From: Comamonas sp. lk
Lineage (GTDB): Bacteria > Pseudomonadota > Gammaproteobacteria > Burkholderiales > Burkholderiaceae_C
Direction of reading: 5' to 3'
NCBI GenBank assembly: GCA_945925985.1
Contig: CAMELV010000002.1
Coordinates: forward strand, 62,001-126,000
Length of the DNA stretch: 64,000 bases
The position numbers and the translations under genes are program-made. The notes below the pieces were generated by a model. The model was given only the letters and a program-made list of their open reading frames with translations. It ran no database searches and had not been told where the DNA came from. Shown one piece after another: positions 48,357 to 60,655 of the stretch (positions are counted from its first letter, which is position 1; the number at the start of each line of letters is the position of its first letter).

Positions 48357-48367
48357 TTGCACTGCAA
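48357..48367. promoter_or_regulatory. PhaR-like operator upstream of phaZ
   Basis: Perfect palindrome TTGCACTGCAA just after a -10-like TTATAT, 24 bp before the phaZ start. TGC/GCA dyads of this kind are bound by PhaR in PHA-storing proteobacteria; the assignment here is inference. Confidence 0.5.
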
Positions 48368-48390
48368 CATTTTTTGAAGGTAAACCCACT

Positions 48391-49758
48391 GTGCTGTATC
48401 AAATCTACGAAACGCAACGCTCATTGATGGAGCCATTTGCTGACCTGGCGGCATCGGCAGCCAAGGTTTACAGCAACCCACTGAGCCTGTTTGGGCAGAA
48501 CCCCTTTGCACAGCGTATTTCGGCCGGCTATGACCTGATGTACCGTCTGGGCAAAGACTATGAAAAGCCGGAATTTGGCCTGCGCACAGTCGACGTCGAC
48601 GGGGTGGCCGTGGCCATTCACGAGCGCATTGAGATCAACAAACCGTTTTGCGAGTTGCGCCGGTTCAAACGTTTCAGCGACGACACAGCTACCCTGGCCA
48701 AGCTCAAGGGCCAGCCGGCTGTGCTGATTGTGGCGCCGTTGTCGGGCCACTATGCCACGCTGCTGCGTGACACTGTCAAGACCATGCTGAAGGACCACAA
48801 GGTTTACATCACCGACTGGAAAAATGCCCGCCTCGTGCCCCTGGCTGAGGGTGAATTTCGTTTGGACGACTATGTGAATTATGTGCAGGAGTTCATTCGC
48901 CACCTGCAAGGCACTTATGGCAACTGCCATGTGATCAGTGTGTGTCAGCCCACCGTGCCTGTTCTCGCAGCGGTGTCACTGATGGCCACTCGCGGTGAGT
49001 TGACACCGTTGACCATGACCATGATGGGCGGCCCGATTGATGCCCGCAAATCACCGACCGCTGTGAACAACCTGGCTATGAACAAGAGCTACGAGTGGTT
49101 TGAGAATAACATGATCTACCGCGTACCCACCAACTTCGCCGGGGCTGGCCGACGTGTCTATCCTGGCTTTTTGCAGCACTCAGGTTTTGTGGCCATGAAC
49201 CCCAGCAACCACGCCAAAAGCCATTACGATTATTTCAAGGACCTGATCAAGGGTGACGACGCCAGCACCGAGGCGCACCGCAAGTTTTACGACGAGTACA
49301 ACGCGGTCTTAGACATGGACGCTTCTTATTACTTGGACACCATCCGCGTGGTGTTCCAGGATTACTGTCTGGTCAATGGCACCTGGGACGTTCGGAACGT
49401 GGATGGCGAGCTGGAGCGGGTTCGTCCGCAAGACATCACCACCACCGCGCTGTTCTCGGTGGAGGGCGAGCTTGACGACATCTCTGGGTCGGGCCAGACC
49501 GAGGCTGTGCTCAGCATTTGCAGCGGCGTGCCCAAGGCCCGTCAAAAACACCTGGAAGCCAAGGGCGCGGGCCACTATGGCATTTTCAGTGGCCGTCGCT
49601 GGCGTGACATCGTCTACCCCGAGGTGAAATCCTTCATTTTGGCTAACGCGCTGGTCGCGTCAGAGGCGAAACCTGCGGTCACCACAACGCCTGTCGTCAC
49701 GAGCACACCCGTTGTGGCCACAAAACCGGTCGCAAAAAAGGCCATCCGCAAGGCCTAA
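48391..49758 (+). CDS. phaZ: Intracellular polyhydroxybutyrate depolymerase
   Basis: 455-aa alpha/beta hydrolase of the PhaZ1 type that mobilises native PHB granules. The nucleophile is a Cys in ISVCQPTVPV (about residue 190) instead of Ser, typical for this class. The late acid and His lie around SVEGELDD and GAGHYGIFSG. GTG start with GAAGG upstream. The C-terminal 35 residues are a low-complexity TTPVVTSTPVVATKPV tail. The stop overlaps the next gene (TAATG). Confidence 0.93.
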   Translation: MLYQIYETQRSLMEPFADLAASAAKVYSNPLSLFGQNPFAQRISAGYDLMYRLGKDYEKPEFGLRTVDVDGVAVAIHERIEINKPFCELRRFKRFSDDTATLAKLKGQPAVLIVAPLSGHYATLLRDTVKTMLKDHKVYITDWKNARLVPLAEGEFRLDDYVNYVQEFIRHLQGTYGNCHVISVCQPTVPVLAAVSLMATRGELTPLTMTMMGGPIDARKSPTAVNNLAMNKSYEWFENNMIYRVPTNFAGAGRRVYPGFLQHSGFVAMNPSNHAKSHYDYFKDLIKGDDASTEAHRKFYDEYNAVLDMDASYYLDTIRVVFQDYCLVNGTWDVRNVDGELERVRPQDITTTALFSVEGELDDISGSGQTEAVLSICSGVPKARQKHLEAKGAGHYGIFSGRRWRDIVYPEVKSFILANALVASEAKPAVTTTPVVTSTPVVATKPVAKKAIRKA

Positions 49759-50432
49759 TGGCTGCTGCAGTTGCCACCATCCTGGCGCTGTTGCCTCAGA
49801 CGCAGTGCACGCGCTGTGGCTATGCCGATTGCGCGGGCTATGCCCAAGCGGTGGCAGACGGGACAGCCGGCATCAACCAGTGCCCTCCTGGCGGGTCGCA
49901 AGGCGTACAGCGACTGGCTACAGCGACCGGACTCCCACGAGTCGCACTGAACGCAGCCCATGGGCTGGAAGGGCCACGTTACTTAGCGGTGATTGACGAG
50001 AACTGGTGCATTGGCTGCACCCTGTGCATCAAGGTCTGCCCGACCGATGCCATTCTGGGCAGCCAGAAGCGCATGCACACCGTGATAGAGCCTTATTGCA
50101 CCGGCTGCGCCCTGTGCCTGCCGGTGTGCCCGGTCGACTGCATCAGCCTGGAGAACGCGACCCCAGGCGCCAGCGGCTGGGCAGCCTGGTCGCAGCCACA
50201 GGCCGACCTGGCGCGGAATCGCTATCAATTTCATAGCTATAGAACTAGCCGCGACAAGGCTGAGAACGACAAAAGGCTTGAAGAAAAGGCCAGCACGACC
50301 TTGGCTGACCTGCCGGCGCACTCACAACATACCGACCCAGCGGTACTGGACCAAAAGCGTGCCGTGATCGAGGCGGTTCTGGCACGCGCGCGCCAGCGGC
50401 GCGGCACACAGTCGGCTTCGGGCTCAGGCTGA
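49758..50432 (+). CDS. RnfB/RsxB-like ferredoxin
   Basis: 224 aa. An N-terminal Fe-S domain ([17 protein letters not shown] then QCPPGG) and two [4Fe-4S] motifs ([29 protein letters not shown]) as in RnfB, but without the membrane anchor and with no other rnf genes in sight. It begins inside the phaZ stop, so it is co-translated. About residues 155-170 ([15 protein letters not shown]) come from a dispersed repeat. The 3' end overlaps the convergent VOC gene by 9 bp. Confidence 0.85.
   Translation: MAAAVATILALLPQTQCTRCGYADCAGYAQAVADGTAGINQCPPGGSQGVQRLATATGLPRVALNAAHGLEGPRYLAVIDENWCIGCTLCIKVCPTDAILGSQKRMHTVIEPYCTGCALCLPVCPVDCISLENATPGASGWAAWSQPQADLARNRYQFHSYRTSRDKAENDKRLEEKASTTLADLPAHSQHTDPAVLDQKRAVIEAVLARARQRRGTQSASGSG
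50220..50265. repeat. Dispersed palindromic element in frame in rnfB-like gene
   Basis: GCTATCAATTTCATAGCTAT then AGAACTAGCCGCGACAAGG. Nearly identical core to 4577-4626. Confidence 0.75.
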
Positions 50433-50891
50433 GCGCAGCGCAGCCACCACCTCAGGCGGCGCCTGGACCAGCTCGATCAGGACACCTTCACCGGCTATTG
50501 GGAATTGGTCATTGGCTTTGGGGTGCAAAAAGCAGATGTCGTAACCCGCTGCGCCCTGGCGGATGCCGCCCGGTGCAAAGCGCACGCCTTGGGCGGTCAA
50601 CCAGACCACTGCGGCCGGCAGGTCATCAATCCACAGCCCCACATGGTTAAGCGGTGTGGTGTGTACCGCCGGCTTTTTATCCGGGTCCAGCGGCTGCATC
50701 AGGTCCACCTCAACACGGTGCACGCCCTGCCCCATGGCGCAGATGTCTTCGTCTACATTTTCGCGTTCGCTGCGAAAGTTGCCGGTGACCTCGAGGCCCA
50801 GCATGTCCACCCACAGGTTCCGCAAGCGGTTTTTGTCGGGCCCGCCGATGGCGATCTGCTGGATGCCCAGCACTTGAAAGGGTCTTGTCAT
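50424..50891 (-). CDS. VOC-family protein, probable methylmalonyl-CoA epimerase
   Basis: 155-aa glyoxalase/bleomycin-resistance fold with two beta-alpha-beta-beta-beta units. Likely metal ligands are in [20 protein letters not shown] and [10 protein letters not shown]. Position at the end of pccA-pccB-meaB-scpA suggests it epimerises methylmalonyl-CoA. Lactoylglutathione lyase-like activity cannot be excluded. The start at 50891 (MTRPFQVLG) is preferred to 50909; it then begins 15 bp after pccA. Confidence 0.75.
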   Translation of the reverse strand: MTRPFQVLGIQQIAIGGPDKNRLRNLWVDMLGLEVTGNFRSERENVDEDICAMGQGVHRVEVDLMQPLDPDKKPAVHTTPLNHVGLWIDDLPAAVVWLTAQGVRFAPGGIRQGAAGYDICFLHPKANDQFPIAGEGVLIELVQAPPEVVAALRSA

Positions 50892-50905
50892 AAGGTCTAG
50901 CGGGC

Positions 50906-52960
50906 TCAAGAAAACTCGACAATGGGCTGGTCCACCGTGAGGCTTTCGCCCTTGGCCGCCAGCACCTTGCTCACCACGCCGTCTGCGGCGGCGAACAGCA
51001 CATTTTCCATCTTCATCGCCTCAATCACCGCCACCCGCTCGCCAGCCTGAACTTTCTGCCCGGGTTGCACCGCCACCTCGACCAGCAGGCCAGGCATTGG
51101 TGACAGCACAAAACGGCTCATGTCGGGCGGCGCCTTGTACGGCATCAGGGCGAACAGCTGCGCGGCCCTCGGCGACAGCACCAAGGCGTCGATCTGGGTG
51201 CCGTTGTGCGACACCCGCAGCGCCAATGGATTTTTGGACGCCAGACCGCCGCGCTCCACTTGGGCGGTCAGGGGGACCCCGTTACAGGTGCCGTTAAGCC
51301 GGACGCCGCCCAACGGGTAATTGCTACAAATGTTGTAGCTGCGAGGGCCTACCGTGATTGAGCTAGAGCCGGTTTTACCATCAAAATCGGTGACGCTGAC
51401 TGGGGTCTCGGTGCGAGCGCCCAGTTGGCCCAGGGTCACAACGACAAAGTCCTCGCCCACGCTCAGTTCGTGGCCGGCCATCTGGCCACTGATCTGGGCC
51501 GCACGGTTGCGGTACTTGCGGTGTACAAAGGCGGCCAGCGCCAGCAGCAGGTCGGGGTCGTCGTGTGGCACGTCCTCAGCGCGGAAACCCTGACCGTAGT
51601 TCTCGGCGATGAAGCCGGTGTTGAAGTCACCCGCCACAAAACGCGGATGGGCCAACAGGGCGGCCTGGAACGGAATGTTGCTGGAGACGCCGCGAATCAC
51701 GAAGCCATTGAGTGCCTCGCGCATCTTGGCGATGGCATCGAGCCGGTCGCGCCCGTGCACGATCAGCTTGGCAATCATCGAGTCGTAGTGCATGGGAATC
51801 TCGCCGCCGTCCTGCACGCCGGTGTCCACCCTCACCCCCTGCCACTGGCTGGTGTCGGCGGCGAACATGGTCTCGCTGGGTGGCTGAAAGCGCACCAACC
51901 GGCCAGTGGACGGCAAAAAGTTGCGGAACGGGTCTTCGGCGTTGATGCGGCACTCGATGGCCCAGCCCTCGCGTTTGACCTGGTCCTGCGTCAAAGGCAG
52001 CGCTTCGCCTGCAGCGACCCGAATCATCAGCTCCACCAGGTCCAGCCCGGTGATGCATTCGGTCACCGGGTGCTCCACCTGCAACCGAGTGTTCATCTCC
52101 AGAAAGTAAAAGCTCTGGTCCTTGCCGACCACAAACTCCACCGTGCCAGCGCTCTGGTAATTGACCGCCTTGGCCAAGGCCACCGCCTGTTCGCCCATGG
52201 CTTGGCGGGTGGCGTCGCTGATGAAAGGGCTGGGCGCTTCCTCGATCACCTTTTGGTGGCGGCGCTGGATCGAGCACTCGCGCTCGTTCAGGTACAGCAC
52301 GTTGCCCTGGCTGTCGCCAATAAGCTGGATCTCGATGTGACGCGGTTCTTCGACAAATTTTTCAATGAACACCCGGTCGTCGCCGAAGCTGTTGCGGGCC
52401 TCATTGCGGCAACTGGTGAAGCCTTCAAGCGCCTCCTTGTCGTTCCCGGCCACGCGCAGGCCCTTGCCACCTCCGCCGGCACTGGCCTTGATCATCACCG
52501 GGTACCCAATGCCACGGGCGATCTCAACCGCGCGCTCAGCCGATTCGATCGCATCGTTCACACCCGGAATGCAGTTGACACCCGCCGCTCCGGCCAGCTT
52601 TTTGGACTCGATCTTGTCGCCCATGGCGGCAATCGAATGGTGTTTGGGTCCGATAAAGACGATCCCAGCCTCCTCCACCCTGCGTGAAAACTCGGCGTTT
52701 TCACTTAGGAAGCCATAACCTGGGTGCACGGCCTGGGCGCCGGTCTGCTGGCAGGCAGCAATGATTTTGTCGGCCTGCAAATAACTCTCGCGGCTGGGCG
52801 CCGGACCAATGTGCACGGCTTCGTCGGCCAGCATCACATGGCGGGCGTCGCGGTCGGCGTCGGAATACACCGCCACCGTGCGGATGCCCATTTTGCGGGC
52901 CGTCTTGATAACGCGGCAGGCGATTTCGCCCCGGTTGGCGATCAGGATTTTGGTGAACAT
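50906..52960 (-). CDS. pccA: Propionyl/acyl-CoA carboxylase biotin carboxylase subunit
   Basis: 684 aa. Biotin carboxylase with ATP-grasp ([40 protein letters not shown]), a BT-type linker domain, and a C-terminal biotinyl domain with EAMKMENV near residue 650. It fixes CO2 onto propionyl-CoA with PccB. The ATG at 52960. It is separated from pccB by 340 bp of hairpin-rich DNA. Confidence 0.93.
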   Translation of the reverse strand: MFTKILIANRGEIACRVIKTARKMGIRTVAVYSDADRDARHVMLADEAVHIGPAPSRESYLQADKIIAACQQTGAQAVHPGYGFLSENAEFSRRVEEAGIVFIGPKHHSIAAMGDKIESKKLAGAAGVNCIPGVNDAIESAERAVEIARGIGYPVMIKASAGGGGKGLRVAGNDKEALEGFTSCRNEARNSFGDDRVFIEKFVEEPRHIEIQLIGDSQGNVLYLNERECSIQRRHQKVIEEAPSPFISDATRQAMGEQAVALAKAVNYQSAGTVEFVVGKDQSFYFLEMNTRLQVEHPVTECITGLDLVELMIRVAAGEALPLTQDQVKREGWAIECRINAEDPFRNFLPSTGRLVRFQPPSETMFAADTSQWQGVRVDTGVQDGGEIPMHYDSMIAKLIVHGRDRLDAIAKMREALNGFVIRGVSSNIPFQAALLAHPRFVAGDFNTGFIAENYGQGFRAEDVPHDDPDLLLALAAFVHRKYRNRAAQISGQMAGHELSVGEDFVVVTLGQLGARTETPVSVTDFDGKTGSSSITVGPRSYNICSNYPLGGVRLNGTCNGVPLTAQVERGGLASKNPLALRVSHNGTQIDALVLSPRAAQLFALMPYKAPPDMSRFVLSPMPGLLVEVAVQPGQKVQAGERVAVIEAMKMENVLFAAADGVVSKVLAAKGESLTVDQPIVEFS

Positions 52961-53026
52961 CAAACAATTCCTTCTTTTTCAATACGGCGTGGATGGGTGA
53001 TCGCTAGAGGTTTTCTGAGCCCGCTT

Positions 53027-53114
53027 GGGCCACGGCGTACCCGTCTCCGCGAATGTCCTCCGCCCGCTGCGCGGGCTCCCCCTTTATTTCGCTGCGACGG
53101 ATACACCGTGCCCC
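53027..53114. repeat. Imperfect hairpin 1 in pccB-pccA gap
   Basis: Arms GGGCCACGGCGTACCCGTC (53027-53045) and GACGGATACACCGTGCCCC (53096-53114) pair with few mismatches. An inner GCCCGC-TGC-GCGGGC hairpin sits at 53062-53076. Confidence 0.7.
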
Positions 53115-53165
53115 AAGCTGCGAAGGGATTTTTGTCTTGGACAGTGGCATACCCAGCACCCAGGA

Positions 53166-53247
53166 TTGGGCTGCCTGGGCGTTTTGCGCAGGTCAAGGAG
53201 GAGGCCGAAGGCCGGAGGACACGGAGCAAAACGTCCGGGCAGCCCAA
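53166..53247. repeat. Imperfect hairpin 2 in pccB-pccA gap
   Basis: 22-nt arms at 53166-53187 (starting TTGGGCTGCCTGGGC) and 53226-53247 (starting GCAAAACGTCCGGGC) pair with two mismatches, which could be G-U pairs in RNA. An inner GGCCGAAGGCC dyad lies in the loop. Confidence 0.75.
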
Positions 53248-53300
53248 GCCTGCGAAGCACCCACCCACACGGTGGCGCAAAAAGGTACCCAAACCCTGGC

Positions 53301-54833
<1,533 letters not shown>

Positions 54834-54860
54834 GATGGGTGGTTCCTATCGTTAGGTTCA

Positions 54861-54891
54861 TCTAGGGATGACTAGGGATGAATTGGGATGA
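54861..54891. repeat. Short tandem repeat upstream of pccB
   Basis: Three 10-bp units TCTAGGGATG, ACTAGGGATG, AATTGGGATG between the meaB and pccB genes. Confidence 0.7.
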
Positions 54892-54892
54892 T

Positions 54893-54942
54893 CAGCTATT
54901 AAAAAAAATAGCAAACTATTGAGCCGGGACAAGGGCTAGGAG
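54893..54942. repeat. Dispersed palindromic element at the meaB 3' end
   Basis: AGCTATTAAAAAAAATAGC then AAACTATTGAGCCGGGACAA GGGCTAGGAG. It supplies the last codons (LALVPAQ) and stop of meaB on the minus strand. Confidence 0.65.
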
Positions 54943-55938
54943 CAGATTTCTTGCTGCAGTAGAGGCGGCAAGCCGACCCGACTGCACATCGGCAATGAGT
55001 TGTGGCAACTGGGCCTGTACCGTCGGGTTAGCCTGGAAGGCCTGCTTCAGGCCGGCGTCAATGCGCTCCCACATCCAGGCCAGCGCCTGGTGCTGACGCC
55101 GCTGCGCCAGTTCACCACTGGCGGTCTGCAGCGTCCGAAAACGGGTCACGGCAGCCCAGAAGCCAGCCACCCCCTGGCCCTGCAGCGCACTGAGCTGGAC
55201 CACCTGCGGCTGCCAGTGCTCAGCGTCATGCGGGTCATGTGCCTTGCCATGCAGCCCGAGCAGGCGCAGGCTGGAGCTGATTTGCGCCTGGGCCCGGGTG
55301 GCGGCGGCCGCATCCAGATCGGCCTTGTTGATCACCACCAGATCGGCCAGCTCCATCACGCCCTTTTTGATGGCCTGCAGGTCGTCGCCGGCATTCGGCA
55401 ACTGCATCAGCACAAACATGTCGGTCATGCCCTGCACCGCGGTCTCGCTCTGGCCCACACCCACGGTTTCCACGATCACGATGTCGTAGCCTGCCGCCTC
55501 GCACACCAACATGGCCTCTCGGGTTTTTTCAGCCACGCCACCCAGCGTGCCGCTGCTGGGGCTGGGCCTAATATAAGCCTGACCGTGCACCGACAGCCGC
55601 TCCATGCGGGTCTTGTCACCCAATATCGAGCCGCCCGACACCGAGCTGGACGGGTCAATGGTGAGCACAGCCACCCGGTGGCCGAGTGTGATCAGGTGCA
55701 GGCCGAGCACTTCAATAAAAGTGGACTTGCCCACGCCCGGTACGCCACTCAGGCCCAGCCGAAACGAGCGACCGGTGTGCGGCAACAGTGCCGTCAGCAA
55801 GGCGTCGGCCTGCGAGCGGTGGTCGGCGCGGGTCGACTCCAGCAGGGTGATGGCCTTGGCGATGCCGCGGCGGCGCGCGTCGGCCCGCTCACCCAGCAAG
55901 GCCTCCAGCAAGGTCTCGGCTGTCAACATGGGCTTCAC
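54916..55938 (-). CDS. meaB: Methylmalonyl-CoA mutase-protecting GTPase (MeaB/ArgK)
   Basis: About 340-aa G3E GTPase that guards and reloads methylmalonyl-CoA mutase with cobalamin. Walker A GVPGVGKSTFIEVLG near residue 65, GVGQSE, and the guanine motif NKAD near 210. The GTG at 55938 or the ATG at 55929 may start it. It lies 22 bp after scpA. The C-terminus is repeat-derived. Confidence 0.92.
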   Translation of the reverse strand: MKPMLTAETLLEALLGERADARRRGIAKAITLLESTRADHRSQADALLTALLPHTGRSFRLGLSGVPGVGKSTFIEVLGLHLITLGHRVAVLTIDPSSSVSGGSILGDKTRMERLSVHGQAYIRPSPSSGTLGGVAEKTREAMLVCEAAGYDIVIVETVGVGQSETAVQGMTDMFVLMQLPNAGDDLQAIKKGVMELADLVVINKADLDAAAATRAQAQISSSLRLLGLHGKAHDPHDAEHWQPQVVQLSALQGQGVAGFWAAVTRFRTLQTASGELAQRRQHQALAWMWERIDAGLKQAFQANPTVQAQLPQLIADVQSGRLAASTAARNLLLALVPAQ

Positions 55939-55960
55939 GATCGAAGGTGCCGCCCGAGGC

Positions 55961-58141
<2,181 letters not shown>

Positions 58142-58224
58142 CGTGACCCTTGGTTGACGGCGCGTAGTTTACGTTATTTATAATTATTGATGCAGAATAT
58201 TGGTGCCAGATTACAATCAATCGC
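58142..58224. promoter_or_regulatory. Divergent scpA / gntR control region
   Basis: 83 bp with an AT-rich core (TTATTTATAATTATTGATGC) between two divergently transcribed genes. Probably both promoters and the GntR operator; exact sites are not resolved. Confidence 0.45.
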
Positions 58225-58872
58225 ATGCCAGCACGATCTTTATCTCCGCGAGCACTTTATGAAGAAGTAGCTGAATTATTGCGCCAGCGCATCTTCAGCC
58301 GCGAGCTGGAGCCGGGAAGCTGGATTGACGAACTGAAAATCGCAGAGGCCTACGGCATCAGCCGCACGCCCTTGCGTGAAGCACTCAAGGTACTGGCCGC
58401 TGAAGGCCTGGTCACCATGAAGGTCAGGCGCGGGGCTTACGTCACCGAGGTCTCAGACCGCGACCTAGCAGACGTCTACCACCTGATGAGTCTGCTCGAA
58501 TCTGACGCAGCCGGCATGGTCGCAAGCCACGCCACTGACTCGCAGCTAAACGAACTTCAGGCACTGCATGCTGAACTTGAGGTCGCCGCCAACCCAGGCA
58601 CGACCGACCGCGAACGGTTTTTCGAGCTCAACGAGCGGTTTCACATGCGCCTGCTGGAGATTGCCGACAACCGCTGGTGCAACCAAATGGTGAAGGACTT
58701 GCGCAAGGTGATGAAATTGAACCGGCACAACTCCTTGCTCAAAACGGGCCGCGTCAGCGAGTCGCTGCAGGAGCACCGAGATCTGATGGCCGCTTTGACA
58801 GCGCGCGACGCGACGCGAACGCGGCGATGCATGCAGGACCATTTCCGGAACGGGCTGGAGGCCGCTGCCTGA
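58225..58872 (+). CDS. GntR-family (FCD) transcriptional regulator
   Basis: 215 aa. N-terminal winged helix (about residues 10-75, YEEVAELLRQRIFSRELEPG and RTPLREALKVLAAEGLV) and C-terminal helical FCD domain with metal-binding Asp/His positions (LESDAAG, RFHMRLLE, HRDLMAAL). Divergent from the methylmalonyl-CoA operon, so it likely regulates propionate use. The ligand is unknown. Confidence 0.92.
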   Translation: MPARSLSPRALYEEVAELLRQRIFSRELEPGSWIDELKIAEAYGISRTPLREALKVLAAEGLVTMKVRRGAYVTEVSDRDLADVYHLMSLLESDAAGMVASHATDSQLNELQALHAELEVAANPGTTDRERFFELNERFHMRLLEIADNRWCNQMVKDLRKVMKLNRHNSLLKTGRVSESLQEHRDLMAALTARDATRTRRCMQDHFRNGLEAAA

Positions 58873-58910
58873 GCCACCAAGACAGCTGCGTGGCTGCGCC
58901 AACTGCAACA

Positions 58911-60368
58911 CTAGCTGGAACGGGCCACCCGAAACCCGATGTGGTCTCGCCGACGATGGGGGTAGCTCATGCTCCGGGTCGCGCAGCGCAGATAGCGCGG
59001 TTCATCGCTATAAAAAGAACCCCCTCGCAACACACGTTGCTCTGAGAGGTCTAATGCCTCCCTGCCATCAGCCAGCGCATAGGGATAGGGTCTGTAAGCA
59101 CTGCTCACCCACTCCCAGACATTGCCAGCCAAGTCAAGAACGCCATAGCAGCTCGCTCCGTCAGGGTAGCTGCCAACAGGCATAGAGCCACCCTGATTCA
59201 TGTCCTGCGCAAAGTTGGCACGGGTCCCGTCGGGCAAGTCAGCGCCCCAGGGCCAGGGTCTGCCATCGTTGCCACGCGCTGTTTTTTCCCACTCCGCCTC
59301 GGTCGGAAGTCGCACCATGGCCCAGGCGCAAAAGGCTTGGGCGTCGTGCCAGTCCACATACACCACCGGATGATCCAGCAGGGCCGACGGAGCACGGCCC
59401 TGGGACCAATGCCCAGGCGCCGGATAAGCCATAGCGTCCACAAACGCCTGATACTGACGGTTGGTGGTGGGCGTCCTGGTGATCCTGAAGTCAGGCAGTA
59501 GTACGGTTTGCTGAGGGTATTCGTTGTCGATATCAGCCGGACGGTTGCTGCCGTGGCGACTGCTGTGTCGATCTGACTGGTGGACGGACTCAGCAAGCTC
59601 ACCCGGCCAATCATTACCCATCAGGAACTCGCCAGCAGGAATGGCCAACCAATCAAAATCCAGAGTACCTGTCAGTCGACTCTGGGCATCCTTCACCACG
59701 CGGAAGCCGATATAAATGTCGCGTGCGGCCGCGTGGACCGCATGGCGATCGGCACACCTGACATGTCGCATCGGGTGGTTGTAGGTCCCGCCCCGGATCA
59801 CGACACGATCGCCGACCGACGGGCTTTCTCGGCCGTCGGCCGAGGAATACGGATAGGGCCGGTGGGCACTGCCTGTCCACTCCCACACGTTGCCTGCCAT
59901 GCCCAATACACCAAAGGCACTGGCACCCGACGCACAGGCATCCACAGCAACCGTATCGCCCACCGTGTTGTCGCAATTGCAAAGCTCAGGCGACGGCGGG
60001 GCTTCACCCCAGGGCCAGGTACGGCCATCCGCACCCCGCGCCGCCTTTTCCCATTCTGCTTCGGTAGGCAGTCTCACGCCGGCCCAGGCACAGAACGCCA
60101 AGGCGTCCTGCCAATCCACATGAGTCACCGGGTGATCGCGACGAAACCCCTCCGCATCCGAGGTCGTCCAGTGGCCCGGCGTCGGGCGCCCCGTCGCCTT
60201 CACAAAGACCGCGTACTGGCCGTTGGTCACGGCAAATCGACTGATCGCATAGTCGTCGAGCCGTAACCTGTGCTGCGGATGTTCATCAGGGCCAGGCCGT
60301 CTGTCGCACGGCGGCGCTGTCCCCATCAGGAAAGGGCCGGCAGGAATATCTATCCAGTCGAAGTCCAT
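58911..60368 (-). CDS. Protein with two tandem SUMF1/FGE-sulfatase domains
   Basis: 485 aa. Domain 1 (about 1-225) and domain 2 (about 235-485) are duplicates: both contain the (DFDW)-IPAG-FLMG start, RLPTEAEWEK(A/T)ARG, LAGNVWEW or MAGNVWEW, and RGG(T/S). The paired Cys of oxygen-dependent formylglycine enzymes are absent; each domain keeps only one Cys (HVRCADR, YLRCATR). So it is probably not a sulfatase activator. No signal peptide. It follows the GntR gene tail to tail. Confidence 0.82.
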   Translation of the reverse strand: MDFDWIDIPAGPFLMGTAPPCDRRPGPDEHPQHRLRLDDYAISRFAVTNGQYAVFVKATGRPTPGHWTTSDAEGFRRDHPVTHVDWQDALAFCAWAGVRLPTEAEWEKAARGADGRTWPWGEAPPSPELCNCDNTVGDTVAVDACASGASAFGVLGMAGNVWEWTGSAHRPYPYSSADGRESPSVGDRVVIRGGTYNHPMRHVRCADRHAVHAAARDIYIGFRVVKDAQSRLTGTLDFDWLAIPAGEFLMGNDWPGELAESVHQSDRHSSRHGSNRPADIDNEYPQQTVLLPDFRITRTPTTNRQYQAFVDAMAYPAPGHWSQGRAPSALLDHPVVYVDWHDAQAFCAWAMVRLPTEAEWEKTARGNDGRPWPWGADLPDGTRANFAQDMNQGGSMPVGSYPDGASCYGVLDLAGNVWEWVSSAYRPYPYALADGREALDLSEQRVLRGGSFYSDEPRYLRCATRSMSYPHRRRDHIGFRVARSS

Positions 60369-60655
60369 CTGTTGGATCCTTAGACCATCGCCCTACAGAA
60401 AACCCCACCAGGCATAGTGCTCACGGCCAGCTCTGCCAGGTTGATGGTTGCCAAAGGGTGACCAGAGTTGGCCGAGTAATGATACAACTGCATGGCCAGT
60501 TGGTGACCGACGACGAATCGGGATACCACCCAAAGCCGCAAATGCCACCGAGACCCGCTTAAAAACCGGCTTGCGGCAGCACTCGGGATCGCCAACCCTG
60601 GAACAGTGTCAAATAGAGCCCCGTAACGGCATCATGCTCGAAGGTAGTTAAGCCC
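60369..60655. other. 287-bp gap, nothing firm
   Basis: A 71-codon minus-strand frame (60380-60595) lies just upstream of the SUMF1 gene but has no recognisable motif or ribosome site. The region should hold the promoters of two divergent genes. Confidence 0.4.

Larger units (their letters stand above)
52964..53300. other. Structured intergenic insert between pccB and pccA
   Basis: No protein gene. It holds two long imperfect hairpins listed separately and short conserved-looking blocks. It is unusually long for an operon gap (neighbouring gaps are much shorter), so it may be an inserted repeat element or a processing/attenuation region. Confidence 0.6.

Noticed and set aside
58911..60368. 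Considered as a true formylglycine-generating sulfatase activator
   Set aside because: The catalytic Cys pair is missing in both domains and no sulfatase gene is nearby.
60380..60595. 71-codon minus-strand frame upstream of the SUMF1 gene
   Set aside because: No motif, no clear ribosome site, and the segment must hold the divergent promoters.
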